From NCBI GenBank assembly GCA_947631525.1, contig CANRLQ010000041.1, positions 1 to 8,159 of the forward strand: 8,159 nucleotides of DNA. Direction: 5' to 3'. This document shows positions 1 to 7,323 of this stretch, one piece after another. The first letter of the stretch is position 1. The number at the start of each line of letters is the position of its first letter. Source of the DNA: an uncultured Bacilli bacterium. GTDB lineage: Bacteria > Bacillota_I > Bacilli_A > RF39 > UBA660. The position numbers were made by a program, and so were the translations under genes. Under the pieces are notes generated by a model that was not told where the DNA came from, ran no database searches, and saw only the letters and a program-made list of their open reading frames with translations.

Positions 1-1
1 A

Positions 2-1039
2 AAAAAAATAAAAAAAGAAAAACAATTGTTAGAAAAATTTAATATAAAAGTAAATGAAGAAAATAAACTTTTAGATAAAACAAAAATAGAATATGGGATA
101 AGTGCTGAAAACACATATGTATTTAATCCTCTAAAATATTTAATTGAATTAAATAAAATACTTGATAAAAAAATTCAAAAATATGAAAATACTGAAATAT
201 TATCTATAAGAAAAGAAAAAAATTATTATATTTGTAATACAAAAAATAATACTATAAAAACAAAAAAAGTAGTTTTAGCTCTACATTATCCATATTTTTT
301 AATACCATATTTTTTCCCAATAAAAGCATCATTAGAAAAATCCTATATCACAGCTTATAAAATAGATAAAAATTATAAATTTAGTGCTATAACATCATCA
401 AAACCTACAGAATCAATAAGATATTATAAAGATAAAAAAATATATTTAACTAATTCTCATAATATAGCTTATAAAAATAATGATAAAAAAAATTTCAAAA
501 GTTTTTTAAAAATAAAACCATCTTATATATGGTCAAATAAAGATATACTAACAATTGATTCTATTCCATATATAGGTTTAATAAAAGACAATCTTTTTTT
601 GGCAACTGGTTATAATACATGGGGAATGACAAATGCTACTATAGCAGGAAAAGTAATAGCTGATTTAATAATCAGAAAAGATAGTGAATATAAACAATTA
701 TTTGATCCAAATCGTAATGCTTTTATTTCTAAACTAATAAATTATCCTATAAATATTTCTAGTAATATAAAATCATTTGTAGGAAGTAAAATAAATAAAA
801 ATAAAAGTTGGTATACTAATGTTCAATTCAAAAATATAAATGGTAAAAATGTTGGAATATATATTGATGAAAATAAAAAGCAACATATTGTTTATAATAA
901 ATGTCCACATATGAAATGTAGTTTAATATTTAATGAAGTAGAAAAAACTTGGGATTGTCCATGTCATGGTTCAAGGTTTGATATAGATGGAAAATGTATT
1001 GAAGGACCTAGTAATTATAATATAACTTATAAAAAATAA
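2..1039 (+). CDS. FAD-dependent oxidoreductase (DAO type) with C-terminal Rieske [2Fe-2S] domain, 5'-truncated
   Basis: The reading frame is open to the left edge, so this is the C-terminal part (about 345 codons) of a longer protein; the TTG at 26 is not a convincing start. The N-terminal GxGxxG FAD-binding motif must lie outside the window. What remains shows a DAO-like C-terminal FAD region around 600-670 (TGYNTWGMTNATIAGKVIADL) and then a Rieske domain. The cluster ligands fit CxH-x15-CxxH: Cys 902-904, His 908-910, Cys 956-958, His 965-967, followed by GSRFD. The two extra Cys that form the usual Rieske disulfide (CPHMKC and CPCH) are also present. The layout matches B. subtilis YhfW, a putative Rieske oxidoreductase of about 500 residues (family knowledge). 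It probably moves electrons between the 2Fe-2S cluster and FAD in the cytoplasm; substrate unknown. The domain calls are secure, the exact function is not. Confidence 0.88.
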   Translation, partial: KKIKKEKQLLEKFNIKVNEENKLLDKTKIEYGISAENTYVFNPLKYLIELNKILDKKIQKYENTEILSIRKEKNYYICNTKNNTIKTKKVVLALHYPYFLIPYFFPIKASLEKSYITAYKIDKNYKFSAITSSKPTESIRYYKDKKIYLTNSHNIAYKNNDKKNFKSFLKIKPSYIWSNKDILTIDSIPYIGLIKDNLFLATGYNTWGMTNATIAGKVIADLIIRKDSEYKQLFDPNRNAFISKLINYPINISSNIKSFVGSKINKNKSWYTNVQFKNINGKNVGIYIDENKKQHIVYNKCPHMKCSLIFNEVEKTWDCPCHGSRFDIDGKCIEGPSNYNITYKK

Positions 1040-1040
1040 G

Positions 1041-1061
1041 AATATTTTTGTCGAAAATATT
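1041..1061. repeat. Inverted repeat (8-bp arms) containing a Spo0A-box-like heptamer
   Basis: AATATTTT (1041-1048) and AAAATATT (1054-1061) are perfect reverse complements around the 5-base loop TGTCG, just behind the stop codon of the upstream oxidoreductase. The arms hold no G or C and no T-run follows on the + strand, so it is a poor rho-independent terminator. Bases 1049-1055 read TGTCGAA, identical to the core Spo0A-binding box known from sporulating Firmicutes. The repeat ends next to the -35 hexamer of the relP promoter, so it may be an operator instead. The structure is seen; any role is inference. Confidence 0.5.
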
Positions 1062-1088
1062 TACACCCAAAAAATAGTGTTATATAAT
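1060..1088 (+). promoter_or_regulatory. Sigma-A-type promoter for the small alarmone synthetase gene
   Basis: TTTACA (1060-1065, five of six bases of the -35 consensus) is followed by a 17-base spacer and a perfect TATAAT (1083-1088). A TG at 1078-1079 could instead serve as an extended -10 for the overlapping TATATA. The start site should fall near 1095, giving a leader of about 32 bases before ATG 1127, with SD AGAAGGTGA at 1114-1122. It is the best promoter in the window by consensus. Confidence 0.75.
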
Positions 1089-1114
1089 TTAAAAATCACT
1101 ATAAAATTATATAA
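1080..1114. repeat. 11-bp perfect dyad spanning the relP -10 box and leader
   Basis: TTATATAATTT (1080-1090) and AAATTATATAA (1104-1114) are exact reverse complements around a 13-base centre (1091-1103). The left arm contains the -10 hexamer and the right arm runs into the SD. The left arm lies mostly upstream of the predicted start near 1095, so this cannot fold fully in the mRNA and would act, if at all, as a DNA operator. AT-only palindromes arise easily in such DNA, so the function is unproven. Confidence 0.4.
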
Positions 1115-1126
1115 GAAGGTGAATAT

Positions 1127-1759
1127 ATGTATAGACTAAAAACTGAAAATGAAGAAGAATTACAAATGTTAATGTTAAAATATGAATTTACATTAAAAAC
1201 CTTAATTACTCAAATAGATTTATTGATAAAAGAATATGAATTTAATAATAAGTATAATCCTGTAGAACATGTAAAATCACGAATAAAAAAACATGAAAGC
1301 GCATTAAAAAAATTAGAAGAAAAAGGATATGAATTAACGGTTGATAATTTAGTTAAACATGTTCATGATATGGTTGGTGTAAGAATTGTTTGTTCGTTTT
1401 TATCAGATGTTTATACGATTGTAAATATAATTGAAAATTCTAAAGAATTAAAAATAAAAGGGGAAAAAGACTACATTTCAAATCCTAAAGATAGCGGATA
1501 TACTAGTTATCACATAAATGTTTTAGTTCCAATTTATTTAAATGGGAAAGTTGAAGAAGTAGAAGCTGAAATTCAATTAAGAACAATTGCTATGGATTTT
1601 TGGGCAAGTTTAGATCATAAAATACAATATAAATTTCCTAAAGAAATACCAAATGAAGAAAAAAAAGAAATGTATAATTGTGCTTTAGATATAAAAAACT
1701 TAGATTATAAAATGTTAGGACTTAATTATATCGTTAATAAGTATAACGAAGAAATATAA
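1127..1759 (+). CDS. relP: Small alarmone synthetase, (p)ppGpp synthetase of RelP/YwaC (SasA) type
   Basis: This 210-residue protein is a stand-alone RelA_SpoT synthetase that transfers pyrophosphate from ATP to GDP or GTP to make ppGpp or pppGpp in the cytoplasm. Visible motifs: SRIKKHES with R52, K54 and S58 (ATP side), HDMVGVRIV with the likely Mg-binding D81, DYISNP (115-120), GYTSYH (124-129) and EIQLRT (148-153) with the likely catalytic E148. There is no HD hydrolase, TGS or ACT domain. The stretches VEHVKSRIKKHES, CSFLSDVY and IAMDFWASLDHKI look closer to YwaC/RelP than to YjbM/RelQ, which carries LAMNFWATIEH at that place; this subtype call is from memory of the families. RelP enzymes are known from cell-envelope stress responses. 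ATG 1127 has a good SD (AGAAGGTGA, 1114-1122) and its own promoter. The length is normal. Confidence 0.9.
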   Translation: MYRLKTENEEELQMLMLKYEFTLKTLITQIDLLIKEYEFNNKYNPVEHVKSRIKKHESALKKLEEKGYELTVDNLVKHVHDMVGVRIVCSFLSDVYTIVNIIENSKELKIKGEKDYISNPKDSGYTSYHINVLVPIYLNGKVEEVEAEIQLRTIAMDFWASLDHKIQYKFPKEIPNEEKKEMYNCALDIKNLDYKMLGLNYIVNKYNEEI

Positions 1760-1770
1760 GTTCTTTTTTT
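1749..1770 (+). terminator. Weak intrinsic terminator over the relP stop codon
   Basis: AAGAA (1749-1753) can pair with TTCTT (1761-1765) around a 7-base loop that contains the TAA stop (1757-1759). A run of seven T (1764-1770) follows directly. The stem has only one G-C pair, so termination would be partial at best and transcription may continue into addB. Confidence 0.35.
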
Positions 1771-1783
1771 ATTTTGATATAAA

Positions 1784-1792
1784 TGTTATAAT
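1784..1792 (+). promoter_or_regulatory. Extended -10 promoter for addB
   Basis: TGTTATAAT is a perfect extended -10 element (TGn plus TATAAT at 1787-1792). The -35 position, 17 to 18 bases upstream, falls in a T-run and does not match consensus, as is common for extended -10 promoters. The start site would be near 1798-1800, right at the SD, leaving a leader of only about 10 bases before ATG 1809. Confidence 0.5.
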
Positions 1793-1795
1793 TAA

Positions 1796-1810
1796 ATAGG
1801 TGATACCTAT
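1796..1810 (+). promoter_or_regulatory. SD and start-codon hairpin of addB (also a DNA palindrome)
   Basis: ATAGGT (1796-1801), loop GAT, ACCTAT (1805-1810) form a perfect 6-bp inverted repeat with a 3-base loop. The SD AGGTGAT (1798-1804) lies in the left arm and loop, and the first two bases of ATG 1809 close the stem. The same SD precedes addA (4197-4203), which supports ATG 1809 over the in-frame GTG 1800 as the addB start: GTG 1800 lies inside the SD. Folding could lower translation; alternatively the palindrome, which spans the predicted transcription start, could be an operator. Confidence 0.5.
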
Positions 1811-4160
1811 GTTAAATAATAAAACTTTATTAATAACAACACATAATATAAAACAAAACATTTTATTAAAAAGAAAACAATTAACAAATATAAAAATAAT
1901 GTCTTTAGAAGAATTAATTAGTAAATTAACATTTACATATAATAATGAAGCTATCTATTATTTAATTGAAAAATATAAATTTAAATACGAAGTAGCACGG
2001 ATATACTTAGATAATTTAAAATATATTGAAAATAAAAAATATTTCAATAATAAACTAGATTTTTTAGTTAATTTAAAACATGAATTAGAAGATAATAATT
2101 TATTAATAAAAGATGAAATATTTAAACAATACATAAGAGATAAAAAAATAATTATCTATGGATATGAATATATTAATAACTATCAAAAAAAAATATTAAA
2201 AGATTATAATTATGAAATAAAACAAGAAGAAAAAGAAAAAAATAAAACCGATATTTATGAATTTCAAACTATTGAGAATGAAATTGTTTTTGTAGCAACC
2301 AAAATAATAGAACTAATAAATAATGGTATAGATATAAATAAAATAAAAATAATAAATTTAAATAAAAGTTACTATAATACAGTAAAAAAAATATTTAAAT
2401 TTTATAACATACCAATTAAATTAAATAAAAAAACATCTATATATGAAACAAATATAGGTCAATATTTTATTGAAAATATTGACAATAATGTAGAACAATT
2501 ATTAGAAAATATAAAAGAAAAATATGATTTAAATAATGAGAAGAATTTAGAAATATACAATAAAATAATTGAAATATGTAATAATTATAATTGGAATAAA
2601 AATATTAAAGTAATTAAAGAAATGATTACATATGATTTAAGAAATAATTATTTAAAACAACAAGAATTAAAAAATAAAATAGAATGTATTGATATAAAAG
2701 ATAGTTTTGTAAATGATGAGTATATATTCTTAATTAATTTTAACAATGAAAGTATCCCAAAAACATATAAAGATGAAGATTACATAAATGATAAATTAAA
2801 ACAACAATTAAATATTGAAACATCTTGTGAGCTTAACAAGATAGAAAGAAAAATAATAAAAGAAAAAATTGAACAAATAAAAAACTTAATTATAACCTAT
2901 AGATTAAAAGATAATAATGGTGAATATACAATTTCTAATTTAAATGAAGAATTAAATTATAATATAATAAAAAATAATAAAAATAATTTCAAATACTCAA
3001 ATATATATAATAAAGTTTATTTAGCTTCTTCATTAGATAATTATTTAAAATATGGAAAATTAGATGATAATACACCACTATTATTTAGTAATTATAAAAA
3101 TATTGAATATCAAAAATATGATAATAAATTTAGTGGAATAGATAAAAATAAATTAATAAATTATTTAGATAATAAATTACTTTTATCATATTCAAGTTTA
3201 GATAATTATAATAGATGTGGTTTTAGATACTATTTAAATAATATTTTAAAAATAAATGTTTATGAAGAAACATTTATGACTATTATAGGTAATATATTTC
3301 ATGATGTATTATCCAAAATGACAAATCCAAATTTTGATTTAGACGATGAATATAATAATTATATAAAGAATATGAATAAAGATTTTACTAAAAAAGAAAC
3401 TTATTTTTTAGATAAATTAAAAGAAGAATTAAGATTTGTTGTTGAAACAATTCAACAACAACAACAATACATATCTTTAGATAAAGCCTTATTTGAAGAA
3501 AAAATATACATAAATAAAGATAAAAATATAAAAATAACTTTTATGGGTATAATTGATAAATTATTATATAAAGAATTTCCAGATAAAACATTAGTTGCTA
3601 TTATTGATTATAAAACAGGTAATCCTAATTTAGATTTAACTAAAACAATATATGGTATTGATATACAACTACCAATATATATTTATTTATCTAAAAACAC
3701 CAATAAATTTAAAAATGTTGAGATATTAGGTTTTTATCTTCAAAAAATACTTGATAATCAAGTTGTTTTAGATTACAAAAATGATTATGAAAAAATAAAA
3801 AGAGATAAACTAAAATTACAAGGATATAGTAATTCTAATGAAGATATACTTAAATATTTTGATAAAAATTATGTAGATAGTGAAATTGTAAAATCACTTA
3901 AAATAAGTTCCAAAGGATTTTATAGTTATTCAAAAATATTAACGAGCAAACAAATAGATACATTAGAAAAAATAGTTGATAAAAAAATAAATGAAGCAAT
4001 TGATAATATATTAGATTCTAATTTCAAAATAAATCCTAAAAAAATAGGAAATGATAATATTGGATGTGCATATTGTAATTTTAAAGATATATGTTATATG
4101 AAAGAAGAAGATTTAATATATTTAAAGGAATATAAAAATTTAGATTTTTTAAATAACTAG
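1809..4160 (+). CDS. addB: AddB (RexB) subunit of the AddAB helicase-nuclease, short form
   Basis: This 783-residue protein should be the partner of AddA in the complex that processes double-strand DNA ends. Residues 1 to about 450 resemble the inactive helicase-like half of AddB, including a degenerate segment near 307-318 (FLINFNNESIPKTY) where AddB proteins usually carry a LNEGxFP-like motif. No Walker A (GxxxxGKT) is present. The C-terminal half is a PD-(D/E)XK nuclease: H498 in IGNIFH, D583 in MGIID, D600 and K602 in IIDYKTG, and Q620 in QLPIYIYL. Four iron-sulfur Cys are in place: C470 (NRCGFRYYL), then C753, C756 and C762 with x2 and x5 spacing as in B. subtilis AddB. B. subtilis AddB has 1166 residues; most of the shortfall is before the first Cys. 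ATG 1809 is chosen for its SD. A coding CAA run gives five Gln. The stop lies 46 bases before addA. Confidence 0.88.
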   Translation: MLNNKTLLITTHNIKQNILLKRKQLTNIKIMSLEELISKLTFTYNNEAIYYLIEKYKFKYEVARIYLDNLKYIENKKYFNNKLDFLVNLKHELEDNNLLIKDEIFKQYIRDKKIIIYGYEYINNYQKKILKDYNYEIKQEEKEKNKTDIYEFQTIENEIVFVATKIIELINNGIDINKIKIINLNKSYYNTVKKIFKFYNIPIKLNKKTSIYETNIGQYFIENIDNNVEQLLENIKEKYDLNNEKNLEIYNKIIEICNNYNWNKNIKVIKEMITYDLRNNYLKQQELKNKIECIDIKDSFVNDEYIFLINFNNESIPKTYKDEDYINDKLKQQLNIETSCELNKIERKIIKEKIEQIKNLIITYRLKDNNGEYTISNLNEELNYNIIKNNKNNFKYSNIYNKVYLASSLDNYLKYGKLDDNTPLLFSNYKNIEYQKYDNKFSGIDKNKLINYLDNKLLLSYSSLDNYNRCGFRYYLNNILKINVYEETFMTIIGNIFHDVLSKMTNPNFDLDDEYNNYIKNMNKDFTKKETYFLDKLKEELRFVVETIQQQQQYISLDKALFEEKIYINKDKNIKITFMGIIDKLLYKEFPDKTLVAIIDYKTGNPNLDLTKTIYGIDIQLPIYIYLSKNTNKFKNVEILGFYLQKILDNQVVLDYKNDYEKIKRDKLKLQGYSNSNEDILKYFDKNYVDSEIVKSLKISSKGFYSYSKILTSKQIDTLEKIVDKKINEAIDNILDSNFKINPKKIGNDNIGCAYCNFKDICYMKEEDLIYLKEYKNLDFLNN
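3453..3467 (+). repeat. In-frame (CAA)5 microsatellite in addB
   Basis: Five tandem CAA triplets encode Gln549-Gln553 in the region between the GxxxH motif and the catalytic Asp of the AddB nuclease. Changes in copy number would keep the frame and only alter the length of a probable linker. Confidence 0.8.
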
Positions 4161-4183
4161 TTGAAAAAAGACTAGTTTTTTTT
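4155..4183 (+). terminator. Intrinsic terminator overlapping the addB stop codon
   Basis: AACTAGT (4155-4161) pairs perfectly with ACTAGTT (4171-4177) around a mostly A loop (4162-4170), with a possible extra U-G pair at 4162/4170. Eight T (4176-4183) follow. The TAG stop of addB (4158-4160) sits in the left arm, so a ribosome finishing addB would cover it. The form is classic; strength is moderate because the stem has only two G-C pairs. It would reduce readthrough from addB into addA. Confidence 0.65.
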
Positions 4184-4190
4184 GTAAAAT
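4161..4190 (+). promoter_or_regulatory. Candidate addA promoter embedded in the addB terminator
   Basis: TTGAAA (4161-4166, five of six -35 bases) begins at the inner end of the terminator left arm and runs into the loop. It is followed by an 18-base spacer and TAAAAT (4185-4190, five of six -10 bases). The predicted start is near 4197, the first base of the SD AGGTGAT (4197-4203), giving a leader of about 10 bases. A TATAGT at 4190-4195 is an alternative -10 but would start transcription inside the SD. Confidence 0.45.
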
Positions 4191-4206
4191 ATAGTTAGGT
4201 GATATA

Positions 4207-7200
4207 ATGGCAAATTGGACAGAAGAACAATTACAAGCAATAAATACAGATAATAGTAATATTATAGTAAGTGCTGGAGCAGGTAGTGGCAAAACAGCAG
4301 TTTTATCCCAACGCGTTATTAGAAAACTAAAACAAGGTACACATATAAATGAATTATTAATACTAACATTTACTAATCAAGCAGCTAATGAAATGAAAAA
4401 TAGAATTAGAAAAGAAATAAAAAAAGAAAATTTAAAAGAAGAATTAGATTTAATAGATTCAGCATATATAACAACATTTGATAGTTTTGCTCTTTCAATT
4501 GTAAGAAAATATCACTATGTATTAAATTTGCCTAAAGATATAAATATAATTGATAGTACTATTATTGAAATAAAGAAAAAAGAAATAATGGATCAAATAT
4601 TTGAAAAATATTATGAAAGTAATAATCAAAAATTTTTAAATATCATTAATGATTTTTGTATTAAAGATGATAAAAATATAAAAAAATCTATTATGGATAT
4701 TTCTAAAAATTTAGATTTACTACCTAATAAAAAAGATATTTTAGATAGTTATATTACCACTAACTTTAACGAAGAAAAAATAAAAAAAGATATCGAGAAA
4801 TATATATTATTTATACAACAAAGAATAAACGATATTAAAAAATATTTACTTGATTTAAAAGCATATTGCGATGTAGACTATTATGATAGATTGGTAAATA
4901 GTTTAGATTTATTAATTCAAAGTGAAACATATGATGAAATAAAACAAAATATATCTATAAATATACCTAAAATACCTAGAGGTAGTACTAATGAATTAAA
5001 AAAATTAAAAAATGATATCTCAACTAAAATTGATGAAATTAAGTCTTTAGTAAAATATCAAAATGAAGATGATATAAAAGATACGATTATGTCAACTAAA
5101 AATACAGTTCAAATAATTATTGAAATAATAAAACAATATGATAGTGAAATAGAAAAATATAAACTTGCTAATAACTCATTTGAATTTTTAGATATAACAT
5201 TATTATTAATAAAATTAATAAAAAACAATGAAGATATTCAAAAAGAAATAAGAAGTAGTTTTAAAGAAATAATGGTAGATGAATATCAAGATACAAGCGA
5301 TGTTCAAGAAGAATTCATAAACTTAATTCAAAATAATAATGTATATATGGTAGGAGATATAAAGCAATCTATTTATCGTTTTAGAAATGCTAATCCATAT
5401 ATATTTAAAAATAAATATGATAATTATAGTTTAAAGAAAAACGGTATAAAAATTGATTTAAATAAAAATTTTAGGTCTAGAAAAGAAGTATTAGATAATA
5501 TAAATAAAATATTTAATGATGTCATGGATGACAATATAGGTGGAGCTGATTATAGACAAAATCATCAGATGATATTTGGTAATAAAGATTATGATTTAAT
5601 AGGAAAAACTAATCAAAATAATGATATGGAAATATATTCATATAAATATGACAAGGATAATCTTTTTTCTAAAGAAGAAATTGAAGCTTTTATTATAGCT
5701 AATGATATAAAAAATAAGATAGATAGCAATTATCAAATATATGATAAGGATAATAAAGTAATTAGAAATATAAATTATAGTGATTTTGTTATTTTAATCG
5801 ACAGAACATCTTCTTTTGAAATTTATAAAAAAATATTTGAATATATGCATATACCTATAAGTATGTTAAAAGATTATAAATTAAATGATGGTACTGATAT
5901 AAATTTAATAAAGAATATCATCGGTATTATTATAAAAGTAAAGCAAAATTTATATGATACAGAATTTAAATATTATTTTATAAGTATTATGAGAAGTTTT
6001 TTATATAATGAAAAAGATGATGTTATTTTTGATTATTTTATAAATAATAATTATAAAGAAAGTGATTTAGTAAAAAGAGTCTTAAAAATAATAGAAAATA
6101 TTGACATTATGTCAAATTTAAATATTATTGAAACAATTATAGATGAATTTAATTTTTATGAAAACATTATAAAAACAAATAATATTGATGAAAAAATATC
6201 AAAAATAGATATTATAAAAGAAATGTTTGAATCTCTTTCTAATTTAGGATACAACATTTATGATTTAAAGGAATATTTAGAAAAAATCATTGAAGAAAAT
6301 TATGATAAAAAATATAATATTGATTTAAGTGAAAATAACAGTGTTACAATAATGACAATTCATAAATCAAAAGGATTAGAATATCATATTTGTTATTATG
6401 CAGGTCTTTATAAAAATTTCAATATAAGTGATTTAAAAGAAAGGTTTTTATATGATAATAGTTTAGGAATAATTGTTCCATATTTTAAAAACGGTATAGG
6501 TGAAACAATCTATAAAGAAATGCTAAAAGACAAATATATAAAGGAAGAAATAAGTGAAAAGATTAGATTATTTTATGTAGCTTTAACTAGAGCAAAAGAA
6601 AAAATGATATTACTGAATGTTCAAGAAGAAAAAGATAATTATAATATGGATAAATTAAAATATCGATCATTTAAAGATATTTTAGATTCAATAAATAGTA
6701 ATATAGAAAAATATTATATAAATATAAATGATGTAAATTTAACAAAGGATTATTTAATTAAACAAAATGTTGATTTAAATAATATTATACCTACTTCTAA
6801 TCAAATATTAGAAGTTAAAGAATTAAAATTAGAAAATGAAATATTAAAAAATAAAAAATTTTCAAAACAATTATCTAAATTAATGAGTAGTGATGAAAAA
6901 GAAAATATAGAATTTGGTAAAAAAATGCATTATTTATTAGAAATGTTAGATTTAAAACAACCAAATTTGGATTTAATAGAAAATTCATATGAAAAAAGTT
7001 TAATTCAAAAATTTTTAAAACAAAAAATATTTCAAAATATTAAAAATTGTAATATTTATAAAGAATATGAATTTATGTATCAAGAAAATAATATATTTTA
7101 TAATGGTGTAATTGATCTTATGATAGAACATGAAAATTATATAGATATAATTGATTATAAATTAAAAAATATAAAAGATTCAAATTATATAAAACAATTA

Positions 7201-7323
7201 ACAGGTTATAAAAAATATATTGCAAAAATATCAAATAAAAAGGTAAATATTTATCTATATTCTATTTTAGATGGAAAAATAGAAAATATAGAGGAAAATA
7301 ATGTAATTTATGAAACAATTTGA
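4207..7323 (+). CDS. addA: AddA (RexA), ATP-dependent helicase/nuclease subunit A
   Basis: The 1038-residue protein is the motor and one nuclease of the AddAB complex, which unwinds and trims double-strand DNA ends so that RecA can load. All SF1A helicase motifs are visible: Q motif WTEEQLQAI (4-12), Walker A AGAGSGKT (23-30), Ia LTFTNQAANEM (53-63), Walker B VDEYQD (357-362), III VGDIKQSIYRFR (382-393), IV NFRSR (421-425), V TIHKSKGLE (717-725) and VI RLFYVALTRAK (787-797). The C-terminal PD-(D/E)XK nuclease has H908, D970 (GVID), D983 and K985 (IIDYKLK), and Q997 with Y1001. Catalytic residues therefore look intact. It is shorter than B. subtilis AddA (about 1230 residues), with shrinkage spread over linkers. 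Start ATG 4207 follows SD AGGTGAT at a 3-base gap. It lies directly behind addB, the usual addB-addA order. TGA is the stop. Confidence 0.95.
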   Translation: MANWTEEQLQAINTDNSNIIVSAGAGSGKTAVLSQRVIRKLKQGTHINELLILTFTNQAANEMKNRIRKEIKKENLKEELDLIDSAYITTFDSFALSIVRKYHYVLNLPKDINIIDSTIIEIKKKEIMDQIFEKYYESNNQKFLNIINDFCIKDDKNIKKSIMDISKNLDLLPNKKDILDSYITTNFNEEKIKKDIEKYILFIQQRINDIKKYLLDLKAYCDVDYYDRLVNSLDLLIQSETYDEIKQNISINIPKIPRGSTNELKKLKNDISTKIDEIKSLVKYQNEDDIKDTIMSTKNTVQIIIEIIKQYDSEIEKYKLANNSFEFLDITLLLIKLIKNNEDIQKEIRSSFKEIMVDEYQDTSDVQEEFINLIQNNNVYMVGDIKQSIYRFRNANPYIFKNKYDNYSLKKNGIKIDLNKNFRSRKEVLDNINKIFNDVMDDNIGGADYRQNHQMIFGNKDYDLIGKTNQNNDMEIYSYKYDKDNLFSKEEIEAFIIANDIKNKIDSNYQIYDKDNKVIRNINYSDFVILIDRTSSFEIYKKIFEYMHIPISMLKDYKLNDGTDINLIKNIIGIIIKVKQNLYDTEFKYYFISIMRSFLYNEKDDVIFDYFINNNYKESDLVKRVLKIIENIDIMSNLNIIETIIDEFNFYENIIKTNNIDEKISKIDIIKEMFESLSNLGYNIYDLKEYLEKIIEENYDKKYNIDLSENNSVTIMTIHKSKGLEYHICYYAGLYKNFNISDLKERFLYDNSLGIIVPYFKNGIGETIYKEMLKDKYIKEEISEKIRLFYVALTRAKEKMILLNVQEEKDNYNMDKLKYRSFKDILDSINSNIEKYYININDVNLTKDYLIKQNVDLNNIIPTSNQILEVKELKLENEILKNKKFSKQLSKLMSSDEKENIEFGKKMHYLLEMLDLKQPNLDLIENSYEKSLIQKFLKQKIFQNIKNCNIYKEYEFMYQENNIFYNGVIDLMIEHENYIDIIDYKLKNIKDSNYIKQLTGYKKYIAKISNKKVNIYLYSILDGKIENIEENNVIYETI

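Noticed and set aside
26..28. TTG 26 as the start of the Rieske oxidoreductase.
   Set aside because: The frame is open to the window edge, the N-terminal FAD motif is missing and only poly-A-like coding precedes it; the gene is truncated by the window.
1041..1061. Rho-independent terminator of the Rieske oxidoreductase gene.
   Set aside because: The stem has no G-C pair and no T-run follows on the + strand, so it is listed as a repeat instead.
1493..1497. AGCGG, the B. subtilis Chi sequence, inside relP.
   Set aside because: A single 5-base hit in a coding region proves nothing, and Chi differs between species.
1800..1808. GTG 1800 as the addB start (786 residues).
   Set aside because: It lies inside the AGGTGAT SD that serves ATG 1809 and has no SD of its own at a useful distance.
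7321..7323. TGA read as Trp, as in some Mollicutes.
   Set aside because: Trp is encoded by TGG in all genes here, and TGA ends addA at the expected end of the protein.
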